From contig CALWXQ010000008.1 in NCBI GenBank assembly GCA_944385545.1, forward strand, positions 1 through 44,914: DNA of 44,914 nt, read 5' to 3'. Source of the stretch: an uncultured Oscillospiraceae bacterium. Lineage in GTDB: Bacteria > Bacillota > Clostridia > Oscillospirales > Oscillospiraceae. Below, piece by piece: positions 15,443 through 23,139 of the stretch (position 1 is the first letter of the stretch; each line of letters opens with the position of its first letter). The notes under the pieces are model-generated. The model was given only the letters and a program-made list of their open reading frames with translations, did not search any database and was not told where the DNA came from. The translations under genes were made by a program, and so were the position numbers.

Positions 15443-15509
15443 AAAAAACGCCCCCGGTTCCGAAGAACTGGGGGCGTGATGCTTAGATATAAAGATTTAC
15501 CTGAATGTC
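15443..15509 (-). terminator. Repeat B: terminator downstream of ppdK with conserved block
   Basis: A 13-bp stem (15448-15460 with 15465-15477, one mismatch) has on the minus strand a TTCG loop and a following GTTTTTTCT tail. It should end ppdK transcription. The block 15479-15509 resembles repeat A at 13383-13412. The two copies bracket the dGTPase gene and the small RNA. Confidence 0.65.
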
Positions 15510-15607
15510 AGTCCATTTGTGGACTCTACGTTTACTGCTCAAGCTGTACATGTACGCTTTTGCGTCCTCGCAGGTCACGGTTAGGCTTGCAAACTTCCGG
15601 TAATTCC

Positions 15608-18241
15608 TTAGTTCCTGCCATCCTTGATAGCGGCCTGGGCGGCGGCGAGGCGGGCGATGGGGACGCGGAAGGGGGAGCAGGAGACGTAGTCCAGGCCGAT
15701 CTTGTGGCAGAACTCCACGCTGACGGGATCGCCGCCGTGCTCGCCGCAGATGCCGGCGTGGAGAGCGGGACGAACCTTCTTGCCCTTCTCAACGGCCATT
15801 TCCATGAGCATGCCCACGCCGGTCTGATCCAGCTTGGCGAAGGGATCGTTCTCGAAGATCTTGTTGGCGTAGTAAGCCTCCAGGAACTTGCCCGCGTCGT
15901 CACGGCTGAAGCCGAAGGTCATCTGGGTCAGGTCGTTGGTGCCGAAGCAGAAGAATTCGGCTTCCTTGGCCATCTGATCGGCCACCAGGCAGGCCCGGGG
16001 GATTTCGACCATGGTGCCAACCTCATATTTCAGATCCATGCCGGCGGCGGCGATCTCCTCGTCGGCGGCCTTGACCACCACGTCCTTGACGTACTTCAGC
16101 TCCTTGACGTCGCCGGTCAGGGGGATCATAATTTCAGGCACCAGGTTCCAGTGGGGATGGCGGCCCTTGACAGCCAAAGCGGCCCGAATGACGGCCCTGG
16201 TCTGCATGGTGGCGATCTCCGGATAGGTGACGGCCAGACGGCAGCCCCGGTGACCCATCATGGGGTTGAACTCGTGGAGGGAGGCGATGATGTCCTTGAT
16301 TTGCTGGACGGTCTTGCCCTGGGTCTGGGCCAGCGCGGCAATCTCCTCCTCCGTGGTGGGAACGAACTCGTGCAGGGGGGGATCCAGGAACCGGATGGTT
16401 ACGGGATAGCTCTCCATCACCTCATACAGGGCCTCAAAGTCGGCCTGCTGCATAGGCAGGATCTTGGCCAGAGCGGCTTCCCGCTCCTCCACGGTGTCGG
16501 AACAGATCATCTCCCGGAAGGAGGCGATACGGCCTTCTTCAAAGAACATGTGCTCGGTACGGCACAGGCCGATGCCTTCGGCGCCCAGCTCCCGGGCCTT
16601 CTTGGCGTCCCGGGGCGTATCGGCGTTGGTGCGCACCTTCAGAGTGCGGTACTTGTCCGCCCAGGCCATGATCCGGCCGAACTCGCCGGCGATCTCCGCG
16701 TCCACGGTGGGGATCCGGCCGTCATAGATGCAGCCGGTGGAGCCGTCCAGGCTCAGCCAGTCGCCTTCGTGGTAGGTCTTGCCGGCCAGGGTGAACTGCT
16801 TGTTCTCCTCGTCCATGGCGATCTCGGTGCAGCCGGAGACGCAGCATCTGCCCATGCCCCGGGCCACAACGGCGGCGTGGGAGGTCATGCCGCCCCGGAC
16901 GGTCAGGATGCCCTGGGCAGCCATCATGCCTTCGATATCCTCAGGAGAGGTCTCCAGACGCACCAGAACCACCTTCTCGCCACGATCGGCCCAGGCCTTG
17001 GCGTCCTCGGCGGTGAAGACGATACGGCCGCAGGCGGCGCCGGGAGAGGCGGCCAGGGCGCGGCCCACCGGGGAGGCGGCCTTCAGAGCTTTGGCGTCGA
17101 ACTGGGGATGGAGCAGGGTGTCCAGGGTTCTCGGCTCGATCATAGCCACAGCCTGCTTTTCATCGATCATGCCCTCGTCCACCAGATCGCAGGCGATCTT
17201 CAGAGCGGCGGGGGCGGTACGCTTGCCGTTACGGGTCTGGAGCATGTAAAGCTTGCCGGCTTCCACAGTAAACTCCATGTCCTGCATGTCGTGGTAGTGG
17301 TTCTCCAGGATCCGGCACACCTGGGTGAACTGGGCAAAGGCTTCGGGGAACTTCTGCTCCATCTCGCTGATGGGCATGGGAGTCCGGACGCCGGCCACCA
17401 CGTCTTCACCCTGGGCGTTGGTCAGGAATTCGCCGAACAGCTTCTTCTCGCCGGTGGCGGGGTTGCGGGTGAAGGCGACGCCGGTGCCGCAGTCGTCGCC
17501 CATGTTGCCGAAGGCCATGGACTGGACGTTGACGGCAGTGCCCCAGGAGTAGGGAATGTCGTTCTCCCGACGGTAGACGTTGGCCCGGGGGTTATCCCAG
17601 GAACGGAACACCGCCTGAATGGCGCCCATGAGCTGCTCCTTGGGATCGGTGGGGAAGTCCATGCCCAGCTTGGCCTTGTACTCGGCCTTGAACTGGCCGG
17701 CCAGCTCCTTCAAATCCTCGGCGGTGAGTTCCACGTCCTGAGTGACGCCCTTGCGCTCCTTCATCTGGTCGATGAGGGTCTCGAAATACTTCTTGCCCAC
17801 TTCCATAACCACGTCGGAGTACATCTGGATGAACCGGCGGTAGCAGTCCCAGGCCCAGCGGGGGTTGCCGGACTTGGCGGCCATGACCTCCACCACGTCC
17901 TCGTTCAGGCCCAAGTTCAAAATGGTATCCATCATACCGGGCATGGAGGCCCGGGCGCCGGAGCGGACGGAGACCAGCAACGGGTTATGCAGATCGCCGA
18001 ACTTTTTGCCGGTGATGACTTCCATTTTTTCCACATATTCCATGATCTGGGCCTTGATCTCGTCGTTGATCATCCGGCCGTCTTCATAATACTTGGTGCA
18101 GGCTTCCGTAGAAATAGTAAACCCCTGGGGAACCGGCAAACCGATCCTGGTCATTTCGGCCAGATTGGCGCCTTTGCCACCCAGAAGCTCGCGCATTTTT
18201 CCATTACCTTCGGTGAACAGATAGACATACTTGTGAGACAT
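15608..18241 (-). CDS. ppdK: Pyruvate, phosphate dikinase
   Basis: An 877-aa cytoplasmic enzyme that interconverts pyruvate, ATP and phosphate with phosphoenolpyruvate, AMP and pyrophosphate, a key energy-saving step in anaerobes. The N-terminal ATP-grasp domain begins at MSHKYVYLFTEGNGKMRELL, with GGKGANLAEMTRIGLPVPQG. The central phosphohistidine domain carries GGMTSHAAVVARG, the His phosphorylated in catalysis. The C-terminal PEP/pyruvate barrel includes LCRTEHMFFE and CGEHGGDP with the catalytic Cys. Full length matches the family (about 875). The ATG at 18241 with AAAGGGG upstream fits; the longer frame would add 25 unrelated residues. A minus-strand promoter lies at 18326-18354. Confidence 0.97.
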   Translation of the reverse strand: MSHKYVYLFTEGNGKMRELLGGKGANLAEMTRIGLPVPQGFTISTEACTKYYEDGRMINDEIKAQIMEYVEKMEVITGKKFGDLHNPLLVSVRSGARASMPGMMDTILNLGLNEDVVEVMAAKSGNPRWAWDCYRRFIQMYSDVVMEVGKKYFETLIDQMKERKGVTQDVELTAEDLKELAGQFKAEYKAKLGMDFPTDPKEQLMGAIQAVFRSWDNPRANVYRRENDIPYSWGTAVNVQSMAFGNMGDDCGTGVAFTRNPATGEKKLFGEFLTNAQGEDVVAGVRTPMPISEMEQKFPEAFAQFTQVCRILENHYHDMQDMEFTVEAGKLYMLQTRNGKRTAPAALKIACDLVDEGMIDEKQAVAMIEPRTLDTLLHPQFDAKALKAASPVGRALAASPGAACGRIVFTAEDAKAWADRGEKVVLVRLETSPEDIEGMMAAQGILTVRGGMTSHAAVVARGMGRCCVSGCTEIAMDEENKQFTLAGKTYHEGDWLSLDGSTGCIYDGRIPTVDAEIAGEFGRIMAWADKYRTLKVRTNADTPRDAKKARELGAEGIGLCRTEHMFFEEGRIASFREMICSDTVEEREAALAKILPMQQADFEALYEVMESYPVTIRFLDPPLHEFVPTTEEEIAALAQTQGKTVQQIKDIIASLHEFNPMMGHRGCRLAVTYPEIATMQTRAVIRAALAVKGRHPHWNLVPEIMIPLTGDVKELKYVKDVVVKAADEEIAAAGMDLKYEVGTMVEIPRACLVADQMAKEAEFFCFGTNDLTQMTFGFSRDDAGKFLEAYYANKIFENDPFAKLDQTGVGMLMEMAVEKGKKVRPALHAGICGEHGGDPVSVEFCHKIGLDYVSCSPFRVPIARLAAAQAAIKDGRN

Positions 18242-18325
18242 TCTCACAACCCCTTTCCATACTTTCATTGGTTCCCTTTTCGCCAATTTCTTTGCAAAAT
18301 CCCAGGATGCGATCAAGGCAGAAAT

Positions 18326-18354
18326 AGTATATCATGGGTATATGTAAAATGCAA
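18326..18354 (-). promoter_or_regulatory. Promoter of ppdK
   Basis: On the minus strand, TTGCAT (18349-18354), 17 bp, TATACT (18326-18331). The untranslated leader is about 75 nt. Confidence 0.7.
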
Positions 18355-18447
18355 ATCCTTTTGCAAAAAAACTTGCATTTTGTGCAGAATCAACGATTCT
18401 TCTCATTCGGAATCGGCGCCGGCTTCCCGCGGCGGCGAATAAAAGGA

Positions 18448-18469
18448 GGCCGCGGCAACGGCCGCGGCC
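18448..18469 (-). terminator. Terminator of folT
   Basis: GGCCGCGGC-AACG-GCCGCGGCC forms a perfect 9-bp stem. On the minus strand TCCTTTTATT follows. It is 30 bp past the folT stop. Confidence 0.7.
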
Positions 18470-18498
18470 CCGAAAAAAACGCATATGGCTTCCGGACG

Positions 18499-19602
18499 TT
18501 ATGACTGAGCGTCCACAGGGGTGCAGGTGAATTCCAGAATCTGGCCGGTCTTCTCGTTTTTCACCACCTGGGCGCTGGCGACCTTCACCAGGGACTGATA
18601 TGGATCCTTGCCGGGGCCGCTTTTGCTGTAGCCCCAGAGGGTGTCCATGGTATAGCCGCTGTCCGCGGCCTGACCAGCGGCGAAGGCTTCTTCGTCCAGC
18701 ACATACACCGCTACGGTGTAGTCGGTCTCGGATTCGAACAGTCCCCGGTAGGCGCTGTCCACCACGCAGACAACGGTTTCGCTGTCCCAATCGTCGGTGT
18801 TTTCCAGCACCAGCTCCGCCATGGCCTGGTTAGCATCCCGCCGCTCCTGCTGGGTATAGTCGGCGGAGCGGGAGGAATTCTCGTACCGGTAGAACAGATA
18901 TCCGGTAGCGCTGACGGTGCCCACCAGCATCAGGGCGACCAGGGTTATCAGCTGCTTTTTCTGAAATTTCATTTCAGACGCGCTGGCCCAGGTCAGTCCG
19001 GCCCGCCGGACTACCGGCAGCAGGAAGCGCAGGAACAGGGTCAGCACCACCGATTCAATGGGGAACATGCACAGATTCTTGAAGATCCGGGCCACGGTCA
19101 TAATGCCCAGAATCTGGTTTTTGGCCTGCTCGGGATTGCCGATATACACGTACCACCAGGCGAAGATCACCTGCTGCAGAACCACATTGACAAAGAAGCA
19201 GATGAAGAACCGGCTGAGCATCACCCGGGTGGGGGTGATATTCGCCCGATAGAGGAAAAGGGCGTAAATCATGGTGCTGGCGATCTCCGTCAGCACGAAG
19301 GGCAGGAAGTAGTCCCCGGTGGGATAGATCAGGAATCCGATGGTATCGGAAATGACGGCGGCGGGAATGGCCATCACCGGGCCGTAGATCATGGCCCCCA
19401 GGGAGGTGGCCAGCATAGCGGTCTGAATGCTCAGCTGCGGCCCCAGGGGAATGGCCAGAGGCTTCAGGGCCACCCGCAGGGCGATCATCAGCGCGGTAAT
19501 GGCCAGCATTTTCACATCCTTCAGCTCGGCGGCGGCGTCACGCCAATAGGCTTTGGAAAAGGGGTGGGGGTACAGTGCCGTGGATCGTTTGGTTGCTGTC
19601 AT
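18499..19602 (-). CDS. folT: ECF transporter folate S component (FolT-like) with an extra C-terminal domain
   Basis: A 367-aa membrane protein. Residues about 20-215 are the substrate-binding S component of an energy-coupling-factor importer, with about six membrane segments and the block LKDVKMLAITALMIALRVAL that contacts the shared T subunit. The upstream THF riboswitch makes folate the likely cargo. Unusually, after the S component a further membrane segment (about 225-245) leads into a hydrophilic domain of some 120 residues (DDWDSETVVCVVDSAYRGLF, GYTMDTLWGYSK), which is not part of normal FolT (about 180 aa). Its role is unknown. GGAGG precedes the ATG. The ECF ATPases are not in the window. 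Confidence 0.85.
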   Translation of the reverse strand: MTATKRSTALYPHPFSKAYWRDAAAELKDVKMLAITALMIALRVALKPLAIPLGPQLSIQTAMLATSLGAMIYGPVMAIPAAVISDTIGFLIYPTGDYFLPFVLTEIASTMIYALFLYRANITPTRVMLSRFFICFFVNVVLQQVIFAWWYVYIGNPEQAKNQILGIMTVARIFKNLCMFPIESVVLTLFLRFLLPVVRRAGLTWASASEMKFQKKQLITLVALMLVGTVSATGYLFYRYENSSRSADYTQQERRDANQAMAELVLENTDDWDSETVVCVVDSAYRGLFESETDYTVAVYVLDEEAFAAGQAADSGYTMDTLWGYSKSGPGKDPYQSLVKVASAQVVKNEKTGQILEFTCTPVDAQS

Positions 19603-19661
19603 ACAAAAATCCTCCTTTCAATGTAGGCAACGGCGGCGTGCTGCCCCAACGGTCCATGAAA

Positions 19662-19806
19662 GAAAAAACCCCCGGCCGAAGGCCAGGGAGTTGTGATCCA
19701 GCATGGGTTACCCGTGGGAGAAGGCAGCAACGCAGGGCAAAGCCCTGGCCGAATCCATCGCCCGACCGAGTATCGTTGCTACATAAAGGAGGCTCTCCTA
19801 TTATGC
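19662..19806 (-). promoter_or_regulatory. Expression platform of the folT riboswitch, with terminator
   Basis: A minus-strand terminator stem, CCCTGGCC-TTC-GGCCGGGG, at 19665-19688 ends in a T-run (plus-strand AAAAAA at 19665-19670). A GGCCAGGG segment at 19743-19750 can pair with the CCCTGGCC arm, as an antiterminator would. Between aptamer and terminator there is also a strong hairpin with nested GTTGC/GCAAC, ATAA/TTAT and AGGAG/CTCCT stems (about 19772-19807) and an AGCAACG/CGTTGCT pairing. Confidence 0.6.
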
Positions 19807-19903
19807 AACAGCGGGTGCGGTGACCCCATCGTGGAAAAATTCCTTCGTCCTCCGGGCAACTCCCCGTCCCGGTGGCACTTAACGCGAGGTCTCCTACTCT
19901 GTT
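19807..19903 (-). ncRNA. THF (tetrahydrofolate) riboswitch aptamer
   Basis: Read on the minus strand, the sequence opens AACAGAGTAGGAGACC and carries the diagnostic CGCGTTAAGTG. GGGA-G and ACGAA segments follow, and it closes with GCACCCGCTGTT, so AACAG/CTGTT form the outer stem. This is the class-I THF riboswitch pattern from Firmicutes. It senses reduced folate and controls folT 205 bp downstream through the terminator at 19665-19688. Confidence 0.9.
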
Positions 19904-19911
19904 CGAGACAT

Positions 19912-19940
19912 ACTATACACGACAATCCTCAAAAAGTAAA
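19912..19940 (-). promoter_or_regulatory. Promoter of the folT leader
   Basis: On the minus strand, TTTACT (19935-19940), 17 bp, TATAGT (19912-19917). The start site would fall at or just before the riboswitch. Confidence 0.6.
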
Positions 19941-20110
19941 TAGGTTTTGCCAGAATTTTGAAAAAAAGTTCTTGCTCCGGAGGATTCTGGCGGCTGGTTC
20001 CGGGGGCGGATCCTGTCGCAGATTTTCCTGACGGCGCAAGCTGTTTTCGCCCCTTTTCCCAGGTGCCGGGGCCGTACAATAAGGACATCTTGATCAAGGG
20101 AGGACGGGCA

Positions 20111-20893
20111 ATGCAATGCCAGAAGCTGAAAACCTACATGGAAACCGGACGGGTGGTTTTCCTCCCGGAGCAGCTCATTCAGCCGAATCCATCCCAGCCC
20201 AGGAAGGTCTTCGATCCCCAGGCCCTGGACGAGCTGGCGGACTCCATCCGCTGCCACGGGATCCTGCAGCCTTTGTCCGTTCGCCGCTGCGGCGCCGGTT
20301 ATCAGCTCATCGCCGGGGAACGGCGGCTTCGGGCGGCCCGGCAGGCAGGGGTGACGGACATTCCCTGCATCATCATGCGCATGGACGATAAAGAGTCCGG
20401 AATGGCCGCCATGGTGGAGAACCTCCAGCGGCAGGATCTGGATTTCGTGGAGGAGGCCACGGCCATTTCCCGGCTGGTGACCCAGTGGTCCATGAGCCAG
20501 GAGCAGGTGGCCCGGCTGCTGGGAAAGAGCCAAAGCGCCGTGGCCAACAAGCTGCGGCTGCTGAAGCACAGCCCGGCGGTGCTGGAGGCGCTGCGCGGCC
20601 ACGGGCTTAGCGAGCGCCATGCCCGGGCGCTGCTGCGGCTGACCGGGGAGGAAGAAAAGCTGGCGGCGGTGGCGGAGATCGCCCGGCAGGGCATGAGCGT
20701 GGCCCGAACGGAGCGATACCTGGACGAGCTGCTGGCGGAAAAGGCCAGAAGCCCCCGCCGCACCAATGTAACCGCCTTCCTGAACAACCTGACCCAGGGG
20801 CTGCAAAAAATGCAGCTGTCCGGGATCCCCGCCGTATCCGAGCGCCGGGAGACGGAGAATATGATCCTGCTCACCATCACCATTCCCAAATGA
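20111..20893 (+). CDS. noc: ParB/Noc-family DNA-binding protein
   Basis: A 260-aa protein of the ParB-Spo0J-Noc class, which use CTP to clamp and slide on DNA and act in chromosome segregation or nucleoid occlusion. The ParB box is clear: PNPSQPRKVFDPQALDELAD, YQLIAGERRLRAARQAG (the CTP-binding GERR motif near residue 65) and VENLQRQDLDFVEEA. A helix-turn-helix follows (MSQEQVARLLGKSQSAVANK). It is shorter than most ParBs and has no parA beside it, which favours Noc over ParB. ATG 20111 is set by GGGAGG just upstream; the longer frame has no ribosome site. Confidence 0.82.
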   Translation: MQCQKLKTYMETGRVVFLPEQLIQPNPSQPRKVFDPQALDELADSIRCHGILQPLSVRRCGAGYQLIAGERRLRAARQAGVTDIPCIIMRMDDKESGMAAMVENLQRQDLDFVEEATAISRLVTQWSMSQEQVARLLGKSQSAVANKLRLLKHSPAVLEALRGHGLSERHARALLRLTGEEEKLAAVAEIARQGMSVARTERYLDELLAEKARSPRRTNVTAFLNNLTQGLQKMQLSGIPAVSERRETENMILLTITIPK

Positions 20894-20903
20894 AGCAAAC
20901 GCG

Positions 20904-20934
20904 TATACCCCCGGCGCGGCCGCGCCGGGGGTAT
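20904..20934. terminator. Perfect GC-rich palindrome after noc
   Basis: TATACCCCCGGCGCG at 20904-20918 pairs with its reverse complement across the GC centre. It forms a very stable hairpin but lacks a long T-run. It is the likely end of the noc transcript and lies 17 bp before the MITE-like element. Confidence 0.55.
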
Positions 20935-20951
20935 ATCAGCGTATGAGGTTT

Positions 20952-21122
20952 CTTAGGGAACCTCTGACTAAATCGACAAGAGCTGATGTCGAGAGATTTT
21001 GGCACAGCCGAAAGTTCAAAAAGTGGAGGAATACTGTATGTATTTCCCACTTTTTGAACTGTACGGATGGGGCAAAAGATCCGGCATTCAGCCGAAGACG
21101 ATTTATTCAGAGGTTCCTTAGG
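20952..21122 (+). mobile_element. MITE-like element, copy 1 (171 bp)
   Basis: A non-coding element with terminal inverted repeats: left end CTTAGGGAACCTCTGA, right end the complement of CCTAAGGAACCTCTGA, both extended into TAAATCG. Inside is a second long inverted repeat, GTTCAAAAAGTGG/CCACTTTTTGAAC. A diverged copy of the same length lies inverted at 30505-30675. It ends in the last codons of manA and its outer edge provides the TAA stop. Such elements lack a transposase and move with help from a relative. Confidence 0.75.
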
Positions 21123-22044
21123 GATGGGAATAGATCAGCTCCATGGCGCCTTCCATGGTCATTTCCCCGTAATTGGCGGTGAGCACCAGATGGTCGCCCT
21201 TCTTAACCGGGACACCGTCCAGGGCGCCCTCGCCGGAGAGAATGCTCACGTTTACAAAGGGCTTGTCCCAATTCCATTGGGCTTTGCCCTCCAGGCAAAC
21301 CCGGTAGACGCTGTAATACGGGCAGGTCACCAGGTGGGTTACCTGGGCGTCGCCTTGGGCGTAGGTTTCCTGACTGGGGGTGCTGGGGACGAAGGGGGCT
21401 TTGGTGACGTCCAGACTCTGGGCGATATGCAGCTGCCGGGGCTTACCGTTCTCCAGACGGCCGTAGTCGTAGAAGCGGTAGGTCACGTCGCTGCTCTGCT
21501 GAGTCTCCAGGATCAGGGTGCCGCCCTTGATGGCATGCAGACAGCCGGGGTCAATCTGGAAAAAGTCGCCCTTGTGGATGGGCACCTCCCGCAGCAGCTC
21601 CTGCCAGCGGTTCTGTTCCACCATTTGGGCCATTTCTTCCCTGGAGGCGGCGTTGTGGCCGATGATGATGGTGGCGTCCGGGTCACAGTCCAGAACATAC
21701 CAGCATTCGGTTTTGCCCAGGCTGCCGTTCTCGTGGACGGCGGCATAGGCGTCGTCGGGGTGCACCTGGATGCTCAGGTCATCCCGGGCGTCAATGATCT
21801 TGATGAGCAGGGGGAAGATGTCCCCGGGAAGGTTGCCGAACAGCCGCCGCTCCTCCTTCCACAGCTGCCCCAGGGTCTTGTCCATGCCGACGATGGGGGT
21901 ATCTCCGCCGGGGTGGCCGGAAATGGCCCAGCACTCGCCGGTGTGATCGCTGGGGATTCGGTAATGGAACACGGTATCCAGCCGGTTTCCACCCCAGAGC
22001 TTCTCCTGAAAAATCGGCTGCATTCGCAGAATTTTACCACTCAT
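21118..22044 (-). CDS. manA: Mannose-6-phosphate isomerase, class I short form
   Basis: A 308-aa cytoplasmic Zn enzyme that converts mannose-6-phosphate to fructose-6-phosphate. Zn ligands are visible in QVHPDD, in KTECWY and in PGCLHAI. The cupin core runs through about residue 230. The length is close to B. subtilis ManA/GmuF (about 315), so little if anything is missing. The MITE-like repeat ends exactly at the stop codon, so the last residues may derive from the insertion. It starts inside the ROK kinase stop (ATGA overlap), like the GmuE-GmuF pair of Bacillus mannan loci. Confidence 0.94.
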   Translation of the reverse strand: MSGKILRMQPIFQEKLWGGNRLDTVFHYRIPSDHTGECWAISGHPGGDTPIVGMDKTLGQLWKEERRLFGNLPGDIFPLLIKIIDARDDLSIQVHPDDAYAAVHENGSLGKTECWYVLDCDPDATIIIGHNAASREEMAQMVEQNRWQELLREVPIHKGDFFQIDPGCLHAIKGGTLILETQQSSDVTYRFYDYGRLENGKPRQLHIAQSLDVTKAPFVPSTPSQETYAQGDAQVTHLVTCPYYSVYRVCLEGKAQWNWDKPFVNVSILSGEGALDGVPVKKGDHLVLTANYGEMTMEGAMELIYSHP

Positions 22045-22934
22045 TTCGCTGCCTCCTGTTCTGCCAGGGCTTCCATGGCCAGCTTCACCGCGCCCATGGC
22101 GCCCTGATTGTCGTTCAAGCTGACGCCGACGATGTAGGTCTGCAGATCCTCGATGCCCTTGCCGCGGATGTAGCCGGCCATCTGGCGGGCCACCTCCCGG
22201 CGCACCATGGGCAGCAGACAGGGCTGATGCATCACGCCGCCGCCTAAGATGATCCGCTCCGGAGAGAGGACCATAATGTAATTTGTGATTGCCTGGCCCA
22301 GGTAATAGGCCTCCAGCTCCCAGACCGCCGGGTTATCCGAAAGCTCCGCGCCCTTGACGCCCCACCGCTTTTCCAGGGAGGGGCCTGCGGCCAGACCCTC
22401 CAGACAGGTTTCGTGGAAGGGACAGCCGGAGCCTTCCATGGGATCCTGGGGATGGCGGTGCAGCAGGATGTGGCCGCCTTCCGGATGGATCATGCCGTGG
22501 TAGGGCTTGCCGTCGATGATGACGCCCACGCCCACGCCGGTGCCGACGGTGATGTAAATGCTGTTCTTTACATCCCGGGTGCAGCCCCAGGTGGCCTCGC
22601 CCAAAGCGGAGGCGTTCACGTCGGTATCAAATCCCACAGGGATGCCCAGAGCCTTCCGGAATTCCTGGACGATGGGGTAATTCTGCCAGGGAAGCTTGGG
22701 GGTGGAGGTGATATGCCCGTAGGTGGGGGAATTCTTGTCCAGATCCACCGGGCCGAAGCAGCCGATGCCCAGAGCGCAAATGCCCTTGTCCCGGAAAAAC
22801 GCGATCATGGGGGGCATGGTGTCGGCAGGGGTGCCGGTAGGGATGCTGATCCGTTCCAGAATGCGGCCTTGCTCGTCGCCGACGGCGCAAACCATTTTGG
22901 TTCCGCCGGCTTCCAGAGCGCCGAAGCGTTTCAT
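22041..22934 (-). CDS. ROK-family sugar kinase (fructo-/mannokinase)
   Basis: A 297-aa cytoplasmic kinase. N-terminal GALEAGGTKMVCAVG is the ATP site, GIGCFGPVDL and the sugar-binding DTDVNASALGEA follow. The zinc cluster is seen in GGHILLHRHPQ and GCPFHETCLEG. This is the ScrK/GmuE branch, usually annotated fructokinase, and related enzymes also take mannose. Translation is coupled to manA, which suggests that the hexose is mannose, passing as Man-6-P to ManA. The substrate is inferred. Its promoter at 22989-23017 is divergent from that of the regulator gene. Confidence 0.9.
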   Translation of the reverse strand: MKRFGALEAGGTKMVCAVGDEQGRILERISIPTGTPADTMPPMIAFFRDKGICALGIGCFGPVDLDKNSPTYGHITSTPKLPWQNYPIVQEFRKALGIPVGFDTDVNASALGEATWGCTRDVKNSIYITVGTGVGVGVIIDGKPYHGMIHPEGGHILLHRHPQDPMEGSGCPFHETCLEGLAAGPSLEKRWGVKGAELSDNPAVWELEAYYLGQAITNYIMVLSPERIILGGGVMHQPCLLPMVRREVARQMAGYIRGKGIEDLQTYIVGVSLNDNQGAMGAVKLAMEALAEQEAAK

Positions 22935-22988
22935 AGTATTTCCTCCTTGGTATTTGGTGAATATAGCCGGAATGGGTCTACTGCCTAT

Positions 22989-23017
22989 ATCATAAACAAT
23001 TTTTCACCGGAAAGCAA
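22989..23017 (-). promoter_or_regulatory. Promoter of the ROK-manA operon
   Basis: On the minus strand, TTGCTT (23012-23017), 17 bp, TATGAT (22989-22994). Confidence 0.6.
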
Positions 23018-23083
23018 GTCCTTTCCCATCTGGCAGGGCAATTGGCCGGGGCGGGATTTTGCCGGTTTCTATCCCAGCCGCCC

Positions 23084-23112
23084 TTGCATATTTTCGCGGA
23101 AAATGCTATACT
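23084..23112 (+). promoter_or_regulatory. Promoter of the regulator gene with embedded palindrome
   Basis: TTGCAT (23084-23089), 17 bp, TATACT (23107-23112). The spacer is largely one palindrome, ATTTTC-GCG-GAAAAT (23090-23104), where a repressor or the regulator itself could bind. The divergent ROK-manA promoter is 66 bp away. Confidence 0.6.
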
Positions 23113-23139
23113 ACCCATATAGACAAAAGGAGGTTCGGC

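Noticed and set aside
13334-15509. The repeats A and B as CRISPR repeats
   Set aside because: Only two copies, 2 kb apart, with a gene between; no spacer array and no cas genes in the window.
15476-18442. A 988-aa plus-strand open frame across ppdK
   Set aside because: Antisense shadow of ppdK, with no ribosome site and no recognisable domain.
19690-19806. A bacterial SRP RNA or a second known riboswitch in the folT leader
   Set aside because: The GGAAGGAAGCA-type SRP core is absent, and the pattern fits no riboswitch class that I can name. Left as unexplained structure.
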